Source of the DNA: Viscum album
Taxonomy: Eukaryota > Streptophyta > Magnoliopsida > Santalales > Viscaceae
NCBI GenBank assembly: GCA_963277665.1
Contig: OY728153.1
Coordinates: forward strand, 276,370,250 to 276,434,249
Direction of reading: 5' to 3'
Length of the DNA stretch: 64,000 nt
Below, piece by piece: positions 39,158 to 52,351 of the stretch; the stretch's first letter is position 1; every line of letters starts with the position of its first letter. A model generated the notes under the pieces. The model did no database searches. It saw only the letters and a list, made by a program, of their open reading frames with translations, and was not told the origin of the DNA. The position numbers and the translations under genes are program-made.

Positions 39158-41167
39158 AGTAATGTGGCTAATACATGAAAAGTTTATTGATGGATTATAT
39201 ATTATAAAAGAATAAAAGTAAAGGTAGGTATGAGGATAATGGATTAAATATATATTAATCAATCATATTAAATGTGAATTTATATAATCATATCACAGAT
39301 AAGATTAAATGAAATTTATAGAAGAAACTATACCTATGTTTTAGAATAAATATTCTCAAAAAAATAATGTTAAAAACATTCTTATAAAAATTTTCTTTAA
39401 TGAGAATAATCAGTTGACACAATAACTAGATTTAATTCATATAAAAATGAAAATAATTAAAAACAAATGTTAGAAATTCAAGACATGAAAAATGTCAAAA
39501 AAATTTATTTTAAAAAATCATCCAATATTACCTGAATCGTGATTTTTAAAATCCAAATCCCTTGTTTATCATTAAATATTAATTCAACCATTTTTCTTAT
39601 TCAAATTATTGATTAATAAATTTAGAAATATGGAATGATTATCATCCTAATAATTTTTTGTATTGTCGATCGATGATTAAGAAAAAATCAAATTAAGGGG
39701 CATAAATTTTCAATGAAAAATTCAGATGTAAAAGTTTTAGAATGAGGAAGAAAATATTATATTTAAAAATCATAATTCCATTTTTATTGATGTAATTTGG
39801 ATTGCGGTCACAAATTTTACTTCCTTCTTATGCCTTCATTTTAGAACCAAAAAATTAAACTCATCGAAGCACAAGATCTATTTAATAACCCTAAAAAATA
39901 ATAAGTGGAATAAAACTAAAATCCTAATTTAAAACAAATTCCTAGAAAAATAATAAAAATTATGTCATATAAAGTAATATAAAAATTTAGTTTCATCTAA
40001 GTAGCTACTCCTTATTATTATAGTCATTTAAATTGAAAATACTTATATTAGATGATGGGCCTATGATTCAATGATACCTTTCTTAGGTTAACCAAACTCT
40101 GAATTTGTAGCCATCCAGATAAACTATTCTCCTTCTTGAAATATTATTGGAAATCTAATGAGGAGACCAAAATATGGAAAACATGAAGTTAAGTAGAGGT
40201 ACTTTCATATCTATCCAAATTAGGTAGATTTCTTCTTTTTTAGTTGTTTTCTATGGTTTCTCTACTTCTAGATTGATAAATTCTTTTTTAATGATCATTA
40301 CCCCTCATCCTCTTCTTCTATTAATCATCTTATTTATCTACACAACTACTATAGTTTTCAATTACACCACTTTATTCATCCTCCACCATTTTAGTTATTC
40401 AAGAAATTATAGTAAAAAATAAGCAATAGTTCTCTCTACTTATTCTTAAAGTTCAACTTTGACTTCATATTATTTTTCTACTTGTTATTATTTCCCTATT
40501 TTGGCCTCGCTATAGTGTTGAAGTGGAAATTAGTACATGGATAGGCCTAGGAATTATTTATAGAGTTCTTGGGATATCGATGCATCTAGGAATTACTCAT
40601 TCTTAGAGGATTTTTCCATGAATGAAGTAGTTAGAGTGTATTATAAATAAAAAAAATTCAACTTTAGGAATAAGGAATAGATTTGTTTTTTTCATCTAGC
40701 ATAACAATTCCCTCAAATGTCTCCTCAAGTTTTACGTCAATGTTAATGTATTACTGTGGTTCACCACATCCTTCACTGGAATCCTCTTCCATTCTATATA
40801 AGTCTTGGCATGTCCATTTGTAAAACATTATAGGCTATAATATCTTTCTACATCATCACTGATTTATTGTAATAGTCTATGAGTTTCATGAATTCTTTGG
40901 ATAATTTTCTTATTTTCTTAAATACGGTGATGTATATAAATGAATATAATTTAAAATTTATTTACTTTAGATAAGATAATATGTTCCCCTTCCTTTGAAA
41001 CAAAAAAAACCCAGGAATTACAAAAAAATATATAAAATAAAAAACCCAAAGCCTAAGCTAAAATCAGAAAATTGAATGTGATGAGAAAAGTCTTTTTCTA
41101 AATTATGAAACCAAAATAATCTATGTTCCTAACCGAGAAAACAAATTAAAAAATTTATATCTTTCAA
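39158..41167 (-). pseudogene. Interior of E, right of F, with faint gag-like trace
   Basis: 2 kb of AT-rich decayed sequence. On the minus strand around 40,820-40,760 a fragment reads HAKTYIEWKRIPVKDVV, weakly like the start of a plant retrotransposon Gag (an AYLEWE-type motif). Purine-rich minus-strand text around 40,400-40,260 could be the basic tail. Stops are frequent and nothing else can be supported. Confidence 0.3.
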
Positions 41168-42656
41168 AGGTGTTATTAATTCCAATGGGGCTACTGAATT
41201 TAACAACTTATAAATAAAAAAATTTATCAACTCACTAAATTTATAATTAATTAGTATCAGATATTATAAGTATGTGGTCGATCCCATTAAAACATGTAAG
41301 AGAAAATAAAAAATTTCATAAAAAATATTTAATTTTAAAAATAACTCTATAAAATAAATTCTGATAGATATAATTGTGTATTTTAGAGAGAGTGAGAAAA
41401 AATAAAATTAAATTTCACTAAGCATGAAAAATTCATAATTCATGTAATTAATAAAGAAAAAATCTCATGTTTCCACTAAATTATCATTATGATCGTATTC
41501 AAGTAAGACCCATTGATTGGGTGGATACTCTCTCTCTAATTAACTATCCCTTATCCCAATGGTTATGTTATTTTTGTTAATTAATAAAAGTCACAACAAT
41601 TTCTTTAAACATAGAATTAACTGAACTGAATAGTCAGGGAGAAGTCCTATTTCCCGTAATCATTTTTTTTAAATCATTTCTCCCTCACTTCAGTAGAAAA
41701 TCATCATTCATAGAAAAATTAAAGCAAATAATTAAAATAATTTATGATAAAAATGAAAGTATATTTTAAAATAGAAAATGAGAAACCCTTATTTTAAATA
41801 CAATCCTCTTCCATGATACGTACTTGGAACAAAATAAAATCACCCCTAATTTTTTGCATGGGTGGGTGAGGGGAAAAATAAAAGAAAATACTAAAATAAT
41901 TTATAAAGTAGTCATAGTGGAGGACTATGATGAGAATAAAACCTCTCTCTAGGGATATAATCACCAATTCATTATATCTTCTTCCAATCCATATATTTTT
42001 AGGATAAATGGTACCCCAGGTGAAATAAATCCCATAAAGTCATCCAATGAATATTTTTAGGCCAACTTTGGGTGTTACATTAAATTTAGAAATGAGTTTC
42101 AGTCAATATTTTTTAAAAAACAGATAGTTTTTGATTATTTTAGTATGTTTCATAGTATGACTATGGTTTCACACCGTGAAAATTCAACATTCGCCCATCT
42201 TTGATAATATTTCAAGGGCTATTTCATGACATAGCTCAGACTGTGAAAACTTTTATATTCAAAGAATGACAATTAGTTCATTCCATGAATGTTCATTCTC
42301 TACTCTCAGGCTTTGTTTTCCATATCTTACTTCGCCCTTCATGCATATTCAATGATTTTCACATCTTGAATAGGTGCTTAATTATGTGAGTGGATGTTTT
42401 CTAATGTATTTTACTTTGTTTCTTCTTGAATAATCAATTCTAAGCATTAGACTCTGTCCTTGACTTATTTTACACCATTGTGCTTCATTTTCATAATGAA
42501 TATCATAACGTTTAATTTTACTCTAAAAAATTATATTTTTATAGTCTCCTTCCTCAATATTAACAAAACATTAAATATTTTCACAAGAACAATCAATTAA
42601 ATTATAAAAACAATGAATTTTATATTTAAATATGCATGCATGAAATATAGATATCA
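41168..42656 (-). repeat. LTR E2 (5' LTR of E)
   Basis: A direct repeat of 26,590-28,059. Its right end (gaaatatagatatca, 42,642-42,656) is the exact reverse complement of the left end of the block at 25,985-25,999. Confidence 0.68.
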
Positions 42657-44500
42657 TTATACCTCCCCATTGATGTATAATATCATGAATCTATCTATAT
42701 TCATTGTATTTAACGATTCATTTCAAGTTATTTCCTTCAAGGGGTTTATGAATCAAATGTTACCAAAGTGGTTAGACTTTATGTTATAATCCCATTTTAT
42801 TTCAGAATCATCTATGTTAAAATTATAACTAGGGAAAATTATATAACACTTATCTTTTAAACACAATCTATATTATTCTCATATCGTTATTTTTTTTGGT
42901 TTTCATGTTTTCTTTATATTTATATATCTTCGTTACTTGATCTAGAAAATATTTTTAAAAAAATCCAGCCTTATTTCCTCCGTGGTTAGTAAATGTTTTA
43001 TTCCATATTCATGTTCTTAACATTTAGGTATGGAAGTTTTTACTTATAATTGAAATATTTTAAAAAATTCCATTTTTAATAACTTTGAAGATATTTATAA
43101 ATATTTTAAAGGAATATTTTATATATTTTTCATGAACAATTCATTTTTGAATTTTTACAAAAGTAGTAAAATAATAATCTCTTTTAAAATATAAAAGAGA
43201 AATGGGTTTTATAGAAATCATGTCCTTAATTTTTAACAAAAAATCATTCACATATTTTATTGGTTTTAAATGGAAAATCCTAATTTATTTTTTGTATAAA
43301 AATTTTATTTTTGAAATTTCAAAAAAATAATTGATGTTTTATCTTAATTTTTAAAGGATGTTTTAAATGATTTTATAAAATAGATTTTCTATATTTTCGA
43401 AAATCTTTTAAGAATTATTAATATTCATTGGGTAAATGATCTTATGGTACTATCTACATTTTTTTTTATCTATATGCCTTATGATGATATTTTTTAAGGA
43501 TTATTCTATGAAACCTATTATATTCCCAAGAGAAAATTATGTTATGATGACATATTTAGGAAATCAATTTTTTCCTTGGGTTATGGTATGATTAATGTCA
43601 CACTTATGTATAGTTTTTATTATGTGATGGTAGGTCCTGATAATATATAGCTCTCCAATTAATTGGGTAATTATTGAGATCTCATCATATGATTTGAAAT
43701 ATAATGGAGAGTGAAACTAGTTTAGTAAGGGATACTATCCTCTAGGATCACAATTGTAGAAAAACTAGACTAAAAAAATGGTATAATGGGGATTAATCCC
43801 AATCCACTATGGATCTCTATCCACTATGATTGTCATGGAAATGTTCCATGTCTGGGAAATTGATATTATATACTTATGTAAATACTAAAAACATATAGAT
43901 TATACTTATGATATGTTCTCATGTATCATGATTGATTATTTATGATTCCATGGTCTTATAACTTCTGTCTTTCGTTATAAAAAATCCATTTTCAATGACT
44001 CATGATTAATGATATTTGACTAATTGGGTATCCCTTTAATAAGTTATTATCTTGTTATCATAACCTTATACATATCTTATGATCACTTAAGATCATTGAT
44101 TGATATCTACCATGTTTATACTTATTGATCACTTAAGATTACCCTTTCTTATTTTCCCATTTCCCCAGGTTATGAAGAATGATATTATGTAATATGTCAA
44201 TAAGGGTATCATAATTTTGTTTTAGATTTTTAATTATTATTATGGAATAAGAAAATATGGGTAAATGGTAAAATTCTTATTTAATGAGAAATACAAGGGT
44301 TTTGTTATGTAAGGGTTTTTTTCCTAAATATCTAAAACTAGAAACATAAAATGTGTTGGGAAGGTATGTGAGTGCATTCTGGTTATTGATTTTATAAAAA
44401 TAAATTGTTTAGATTGGGTAACTTCAATTTTTATCAATGACATCATGTAAAAAAAATCATTCAACACTGGATTCGGGTGTACCAGTCTTGATTTGTTTCA
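42657..44500 (+). repeat. LTR D2, second part
   Basis: This resumes similarity to D1: ctatattcattgtatttaac at about 42,695 matches D1 at about 20,264, and gagagtgaaactagttt at about 43,706 matches D1 at about 21,292. The decayed landmark attgatcacttaagatta at about 44,124 matches D1 at about 21,708. It ends near tgtttca at 44,500. Confidence 0.6.
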
Positions 44501-45568
44501 TTCAATAAGTATAGAGATAGTTCTATTAAATTTTTAAATGATGAATACCTCAATATAAAATGTGTTTTCCTGATATTGGTTGGCGATAGATATATAAATA
44601 ATAAATTTATTTATTTTTGGTTTAAATAACAACTCACTTAATGTATCTAAACTTTGTTTTGACATAAATAAATTGAGATTTTCTAAGGAGGAGTGCATGG
44701 TAATGTGATTAATGTATAGTTATATTTTGACTAATTTACAATGAAAATGTGTTAACTTATTTCAAGTGGAAGATGTTAAAAACTAATACAATTTGAGTTT
44801 AAAAGAGGGAATGGATCTCTTGAATTAAAGAGTTTACCACCTTAGATAAAGATAATTCAACAATTTAACTTATTAAAAATTATTTTGGGATCTTATTATA
44901 CTAATAAAAAAGGGAATTTATGTGTTATACATGTTAAAATGTGAAGGTAGTTAATTATTCATATAATAATTTGATGATTAAAATGACTCAAACCTTTGAT
45001 ATGACTCAATATGATATATATACTGACCAATAATGTAGAAATTAACCCATGGAGATAATAAATTTATCTCATTTATTTACTATTGTACTCATATAACATG
45101 TATTGTGTTTATATCACATAAGTCCTAATATTTGAATTGTTTTTATAGTTTTATAAGCTGTGAATAGAAAGAATGTTCTTATCAAATGAAAAATCTCAAA
45201 TTGAATAATGGGGTTGGGAATATGAGAGAAATTTTTTGATCCTAGTTAGAAAAGAATTTCATTCAACATGAATAGAATGAAACATAAACCTAAGAAAAAA
45301 TAGTTTATCTAAAAATAAGAATAAAATTCTGGTTCATATGGGTTTAACCAATATGGTTGAATATGGAATTTCTCATTATTTAGGAAGGTATGCGATTGGT
45401 GAAATGATTAATATTAAAAATTGGTATTTGTTCTACCTAAATTTTTAGATATCCTTATATGATAAATATTACAATAAGAACCCTAGTTAGATATAATGGG
45501 GATATTCCCTAAATCCTTCATATATAAGTTATTTTGGCTATATCATATATGAAAAAATGAGAATGTCA
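44501..45568. other. AT-rich spacer between D and B
   Basis: About 1.07 kb with no gene, LTR landmark or array that I can recognise. The last five bases, tgtca (45,564-45,568), are the left target duplication of element B. Confidence 0.45.
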
Positions 45569-48500
45569 TGTAAGACCCCACCCTTAAACATTACATAATT
45601 GTGAATTAAGTTAATAATTCACATTGATGATCTTTTTAGGTTTATAGCTTTAGAGAATAAGGTTATAAATTATACATAACAACATAAATATTAAAATTAG
45701 ACACTTCTACTCTCTATCCATTTTTTTCATAAAAAAACTTAAAAAAAGAAACGTGTTTAGTTCCTTGTTTTAGAAAACATGAATTTTTCATGATCCCATC
45801 CTTGACCCTATTCATCTTTAGGTCCTGTGAAAAACATTTAAAAACTTCAGATCAGAATAAAAATCTCAGAAAGGGATACATAAATAAAGAAAACACTTAG
45901 TCTTTCAAAAACATGTAAACCTTGAAAATTTTATAATAAATTAATACTTTTCACCGTTAATAAGTAGAAAAAACACTTCACTGAATATAAGCGCATTTCT
46001 TAACCTTTTTGTAAGAAAATATTACCATAAATCCCATTGAAAGAAACATATAACATATAAAGGTAATTTGAGACATAAACATAATTAAATAGAATAACCA
46101 TACAATCTACTTACACACATATCAGTAATTGGAATATCCATATGGTCAACTTCCATACCCATTTCACTAGAGGTTATAACATAACCACCCATCTTAGGTT
46201 TTTCATGGACCTACCTATCATTTGGTTTATCATGTAACCACCAATCAAATGTCGAAGTACCATTATATAATCATCACACATAAAATATTGAAAATATTAA
46301 AATTTCAATCAAAAAATTTCATTTGAAATCACAAGAAATAATTTCAAGATATTGAAATAGTAAATCCACTTTCAAAACCATTTTAAATATAAAATATGTA
46401 AAAATGGTATATGATATTAATTTTTCATTAAAAAACGTCACATCTTGTTAAGTAAGCGAAATATATTATAATACTCGTTGTAGAGGAAAGGTCACTGTCA
46501 TTGCATACGATAAAAAATTCATTTTCTCATTTAGTAAAACACTACATAGATTAAATATTCCCTTTGAATGAAATTAAATGTCAAAAGGGTTTATTATAAA
46601 ATATGTCAAATAAGGAGGTGTATATTATCAAAACATTCCTCAATGAAAACAGATTGAGACAAAGTACCGTACAAAAATTCGGCAGCCTAACGACTTCACA
46701 TAAAAATTAAAAAAAAAAGATTTTATGAGAGTGAAAAGGGTATCTCATCATTTGGACATAAAATGGATATAAATAACATACCACACCATAATAAAATGTA
46801 AATTAAAATACATAAAATAAAAGAAGTCTTTACCAAAAGAGGAGGGTAAAAGATTCCCTTACCTTGAGTATGAATCATCACGTATGTTCATTGTTCTTCC
46901 TGAATAATAAAAATATCTTAATTTATAAATTATTTAGAATATTTTTCAATTTTATTATTCCTTTTATATCACTTATTACCTTTCTATGAAAATCGTATAA
47001 TTATTCAAGTTCATATCAGTCGTTTTGTCGATGTTTGATATTTGAGTCCTAAATGAATTTGTTATAATTAAAAATTGTCCATGTGGTCAAAACTACAGTA
47101 TCTCTATAATGATATTACGGATTTAGATACAATATATATAATATATATCTTTTATATATGTATTTAAAATAGTCCATATCATTTGGATATAAGAAATGAA
47201 ATGCACTATTCATGGAGACGATAAGCCGTACATACGCATAAACAATACTTTCATTTCTTTTTCTTATTTAAATGAATTAAAACCAAATTATACATAGATA
47301 TATTATAATTAAAGTTTAATATATATGTTATATACGTTACATAAGTTCATTAATTCCATCCTTTATATATTCCATGTATAGCATGAACGAATCATATCAC
47401 TTTGAGGGGGTTGTAGTCCGCACTTCCTGAAATGAAATTATTATATTTATACAACATGAATAGCATGAAGGTATATTATAAATGAAAATTACAGAAGCAT
47501 ATATATAAAATATATATCATATATAATTTCATTTACATCATAATTTCCACCATGATAGGTGGTAGTAGAAAATCTAACTATCATCATTTTGCGAGGCAGC
47601 AGTTCGCCGTACACCGAAACAGTATGTTAGTATCCATTAGATGGAGGTGTGTGTAAGGGTAGTTTAAATAATTCTAAAAAAACCTATTATATTGAGGATA
47701 CCGTTGTTTTAATGTGAATAAATTATAATAAGAGCATAGGTAGTGGAGAAGGAAAAATAATGGAAAGGAACTTGAGAGAAGACATTACCTCAAATCAGGT
47801 AACATATTTTGATTTGAGCCGAAAGGGAATTATTTAATTCCCATATTCCTAGGGGAAGGTTTTTTGGAGGAATACAGGGATGTTGAGAGCTTATTTGGGC
47901 AGATTTTTTATGATAAAAGGGGGATTTAGAGGTGTGTGTAAGTATTATAGGTGGTGTCCTTTTATAAGAGGGAGGAGGGGTACTTTAAGAACGTTTGAAA
48001 GTATTATTTTTTTATTAATTTATTATCGAATTATAATCATTCCAAAGTGATATATTTTGAATATCAGATATGTATGTGTGGAAATAATCTCATACAATGG
48101 TTTTTGACAAGTTTATGTCATTAAATTAACCTTATCATTTAGATTTAACCCTTAGTTAAATAAATTATCTATTACCATGTCTTCCTGTATTTTCATAATA
48201 TATGGTTACTATAGTTACTATAAAATGACACGAAAACCAAAATAGATCATTAATGAAATTATTTACAACATGCATTTCATTTGGCCAAATCATAGATTAT
48301 TATATCATTTAATAAAATATTAATTTTTTTAAAAAACCATTTATGTCAATTTTTATACTATTCGTATCTTGATTTTTTAAGATTCCATAAAAAATTTATT
48401 AATTCAAAAAAATGTCAATAATTCAAATATAAAAAGTCATAATAATCCATAAAATTTTTGTATGGCATAAAAAATTTCAAAAAAAATTATTTGAATATGT

Positions 48501-49805
48501 ATAATCTCATTTATTTTAATCATTAATTAATAAGGAAATCACAACATCATTATTGCATCAAAAATAAATTTTTATATTCGTTGACTAAAATTTATAAATA
48601 AAATACCATGAGGTATAAAATATTTTTATATTTTTAATAACTATTTATAGTCTAATATATCAGTTATAAAACCCCATATAAAATTTTTCTTTTTAAAAAA
48701 TACATTTGTAGGTTATATTTTTCATAATAGTAAATTAAAAGTAATTAAATGTCATTTTCACACACAAGTGGATCCATGGGGTACTAAAATAGACCCAAGG
48801 ATTCCCATGTCCAGAAATATCTCATCAAATAATGTTATAACATGTGTTAGAATAATTTAATATTATTATAATATTATTTTTTTAACCTTATTTATCAGAT
48901 TTACCCTTTAACCATCGAAAATAAAATATTTTCTAATGTTATTATTCATAATGTCTAAAAATAAAAGTTACCTATTTACACAATTTAAAACTATTGATTC
49001 CAAATATAGATTATGTTTTTATAAATTTAAAATAAATAAGTTTCAGAAATTAATTTAAAATTATTTCCAGTTGTCAAATCCAAAAAACGTGTTTTTAAGA
49101 AGTAAAAACTACCCAAAGATTGACATGTGTTTATGTCCAATTTCAAAGTGAAATTACTTCTAATGAAAAAAATTAGAATAAATGATATAAAATTAATATA
49201 ATTATACTTTAAAACCAATTAAAAGGCCAATATAATCATATGAATAAATTAGATGAAAATATTGTTTTGACTTAAAATGCAGTATTTATCACTATTCATT
49301 AAAAATGATCTTTATGATAAAAATTCCAAACAATTATGCAAAGTAAATTTTTATGTCTCAATTATATAGAAGAAGATTATTTTTTCAAATATAACATAAA
49401 TAAGTGACACAAACTACATTTAAAAAGGGTTCTCTATTAAAATGTGGTAAAACAACCTTTTAAAAATATTAGAGTATTTTATGCTTAAAATATGATTCAT
49501 TACCATTTTGAGCCTCTAAAATTCATTGGATAAATGTAAAACAATTAAAAAACATGTATAATAATATTTTATTATGTTTTTTTCGTTACTTCCATTACAA
49601 CGACTAGGCGTTAACTACCATAATATTATTATTGTATTATTTTTCGGTATAACTCAACATTGTGTGCAACATAGGATTTCAATGAAACATATTATTGTGT
49701 GTTGAGTAAGTTACCTGAAAAAGCAATCTATTTAATATAAAATTAATTTTATATTCATAAATATTAATAAATATTTACTATTCTATAAATACTTGGGTCC
49801 TTACA
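45569..49805 (-). repeat. LTR B1 (3' LTR of element B)
   Basis: It starts tgtaagaccccaccctt and ends cttgggtccttaca. It is homologous to 52,352-56,519 and more distantly to LTRs A and C. It carries triple modules at 47,200-47,625. Confidence 0.85.
47200..47625 (-). repeat. Triple modules, LTR B1
   Basis: Cores start at 47,215 (gagacgataagccgtaca), 47,404 (gagggggttgtagtccgc) and 47,593 (gaggcagcagttcgccgt), spaced 189 and 189 bp. The first lies between gcactattcatg and cataaacaatac, which partly pair. The second and third differ from the A consensus but match their counterparts in LTR B2. Confidence 0.75.
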
Positions 49806-49821
49806 TCCTTCCCCCTTTTGG
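49806..49821 (-). other. Polypurine tract of element B
   Basis: The plus strand reads tccttcccccttttgg next to the ttaca end of LTR B1. In element sense this is ccaaaagggggaagga immediately before the 3' LTR. Confidence 0.85.
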
Positions 49822-50975
49822 AAATTGCGTCGTCACAATTTTAAAATTGGGATCGGAAAATTAATTGAAAATCACCCATCAGAAAAAGAATCAATAAAAC
49901 TATCACTTTTAATGAAATAAATATAAGTAAAAAGTTCATTTGAGATAACATATACTAGGATTCCATGTAGTGAAAAATGGATATGAGAGAAAAAATAACT
50001 CTTCATAGACTAAAATAGACCGATAGAGATCTTGATCACAAAAAGTTAACCACCATAATACAATAAATTTGTAGTTGTGTAAAAGTATTTTGATAAAAAA
50101 AGTGTATAAAAATTTTGATTGAAGATCCTTTTTATAGAGATGAAAATTTTTGTTACTACTTAGTCTAATATAATAAGGAAACATACTTACTTGTCAAGTA
50201 GAGTTTCATCCTATAATAAATTTCTACCACAAACGCATTAGTTCTCCCAAAGATGAGTATTCAAGATGACTTGGTCACATCTAAAGTGCTAGAATAAACT
50301 TCTAGAGAATCAAATAATCCAAAAATGTTAAACTACATATTTCCCCTATCTTTAGACATTAACCAAAACCAAAATGGTTAGTACAAGATCAGATAATCCC
50401 AAAAAAGGCAATACTTTATAAAAAGATATATTATTATTAATCTGAAAAATTCAAAAAATAATACCCAAAGTTCAACGAAGACCATTTAATAAACAACTAT
50501 CCTTAAATTTAATTATAATAATCAAAACTAATATTTAAACCCAAATATATGAAGGATTTAATTACATATTATTCAATAGTAAATCATAACATTTAACTCC
50601 AAATAACATCGACTACTCTTAATGTCGCCTAATGAAGTATAATTAACCTAATCAAATATTATATATGATTGGTTAATTAGTTTCATATATAACCCAAATC
50701 ACCATAAGTCTAGAATAAAAACATAGATTCTTCTAAAATAAAATTTCAACCATTACTCCACAAATGAAATCCCATAGTATTTGATTTTTCATAGGCATAT
50801 TCATCCCAAAAGAGTGAACGTCTTCTAAAATATCTTTTATTACTAAATCACCAAATCATTTTCTTATAATAAGGATATATATTTGATAAAACATAACTTC
50901 CAAAAATAAACATATTTTTGATCCATAGAATCATTTAATTGAAAATAATAATTCAAACTAACTAGAGACTTCTTG
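49822..50975 (-). other. 3' interior of element B, no gene recognised
   Basis: It is related to the 3' interior of element A; for example ataaatttctaccacaaac occurs at about 50,214 and at 6,635. The small minus-strand frame at 49,936-50,184 has no recognisable signature. Confidence 0.5.
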
Positions 50976-51075
50976 TAGTCTAGTAGAAGGTGATAAATCC
51001 TAGTCACACTTTGGTTGTGAGTTCGATTCCTGCAGCTTTGTCTGATGCGATAGGTTGTCACACGGTCTACGTGTT
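50976..51075 (+). repeat. tRNA-like (A box/B box) segment inside element B
   Basis: tagtctagtagaagg at 50,976 resembles an A box, and gagttcgattcc at 51,019 is close to the B-box consensus. A tail with ggttgtcacacggtct follows. It is homologous to 6,798-6,905 of element A and lies on the strand opposite to element transcription in both. Confidence 0.5.
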
Positions 51076-51658
51076 TTCATTTTTCCAAAACTATATAATT
51101 CTTATAACATTAACAAAATGAGGTAAAATCCTTAAAAATATCAATAAAATATATTAACCTTAAAGGTTATTTCAGACCTCACATTTTGCATCCCAAAAAC
51201 TAATAAACCATAATTTTTTTTAAAAAAGGTCACATAATCCACTAAGGTTCTTCATTATGTCCACCCAAGAAAAGATAATTCTTCCTGGGATAACATTTTC
51301 ACATATCTAACTGTAGTGTTATACATAATAAAAAAATTATTCCAAATTAAATATATCATTAGTACATTTAAACATATCATTATTCATGGATCCAACACAA
51401 CTCTTCAATTCCTAGACATCTTAATCATTGAACATTCTTTATGATCCTTTATCCATGTTTTTCCATCTTATTCTTTTATATTTATTTCCTAAAAAAATCA
51501 TGCATAATTTCCTAAGATTTCAGTAATTTCAAAACATGAGAACAGAAATAATAAATACCATTCATAGGTCATTTTTAGTATCCTCATCTTCAATTGGAAT
51601 GGAATTAGGAATTGGTAATCATATATTTGTAGGATCCTGCTGATCGCAATCCCGAACC

Positions 51659-52123
51659 TTATTCGAAGGACATTTTTTTATAATGACCATGCATAGAACA
51701 TTTAAAATATTCAATTGATCCTTTGTAATGAACATCTTTTAATTTTATAGAGTCAACTATAGGATTCCTTTTTCCATGGAATGTTATTGCTTTATGACCT
51801 TTATTACCGCATATGAAACATCTTCCCATCCCTTTGAAGAATTTTCCTAGGTATTTCTTTCCAAATCCTTGAAACACAGGTTTTTGAATATTTTTACCTT
51901 TATGATTATTACCCAAACTTCCATTTGGATTCTTTTCTCACATATATGATGACTTAGAAAAATCACTGAGGTTCAAGGGGTCGATCATGATTCTAGATAG
52001 TTGGTTAAGAATAAACACAAGAGTTCTCATTGTAGCTTCAATTTTATTCAGTTTCTCATTCAAAAAACCTCCATAGTTTCCTTCACATCCATTATTACTT
52101 TTGTTCCTACTAGATCCACCCAT
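51659..52123 (-). pseudogene. gag: Short Gag-like zinc-knuckle frame of element B
   Basis: One minus-strand reading frame of about 155 codons, starting MGGSSRNKSNNGCEG at 52,123 and broken by a single TGA at 51,938-51,940. The N-terminal part is a predicted helix (NEKLNKIEATMRTLVFILNQ). The C-terminal part is basic and has two zinc-knuckle-like motifs, CFICGNKGHKAITF and YFKCSMHGHYKKMSF, each missing a metal ligand. There is no capsid domain and no pol, so the ancestral product was probably a small RNA-binding protein. It starts about 215 bp from the primer site, the normal place for gag. Decayed, not functional. Confidence 0.7.
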
Positions 52124-52336
52124 TTACTAAAACCAAATTGGTCAGTGTGAGTATATAAGAAAAATCATCATATACTTTCTTATGAGGAGGGTAAAAAATA
52201 ACATAAACTTATTCATGTTAACTTAAACTCATTCATTTTATCTAAAATAACTATGACTCTTTATAATATGCTAACCATTATGGTTATGTAACTTATTCTT
52301 AAATAACACCCTAACCTATAAAGTTATCTAAACAGA

Positions 52337-52350
52337 CCCCTGATACCAAC
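52337..52350 (-). other. Primer-binding site of element B
   Basis: In element sense ttggtatcaggggt sits one base inside LTR B2. It matches the start of the tRNA-Met complement (tggtatca) and is the best-preserved primer site in the window. Confidence 0.85.
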
Positions 52351-52351
52351 A

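Larger units (their letters stand above)
25985..42656 (-). mobile_element. Block E: LTR element inserted into LTR D2 and itself hosting F
   Basis: A 16.7-kb insertion that splits LTR D2. Two direct repeats (26,590-28,059 and 41,168-42,656, about 1.47-1.49 kb) look like its LTRs in minus orientation. A polypurine-rich run lies at 28,060-28,082. The extreme left of the block (25,985-26,490) is an inverted copy of the same LTR, so the block starts TGATATCTATATTTC and ends with its exact reverse complement. Element F (29,080-39,157) is inserted in the interior, leaving about 3 kb of E interior. Whether E was Ty3/gypsy or copia is not clear. Confidence 0.6.
15492..44500 (+). mobile_element. Element D: large plus-strand LTR element, 3' LTR split by block E
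   Basis: The 5' LTR (15,492 to about 22,095) starts tgtaacaactc and is followed by a tRNA-Met-type primer site at 22,097. A 1.4-kb interior ends in a polypurine tract at 23,538-23,550, after which a second tgtaacac LTR starts at 23,551. That LTR stops at 25,984, where block E begins, and resumes at about 42,657. It stays similar to the D 5' LTR until about 44,500. The interior is too short for pol, so D looks non-autonomous like A and B. The target duplication is not convincing and the ends are approximate. Confidence 0.65.
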
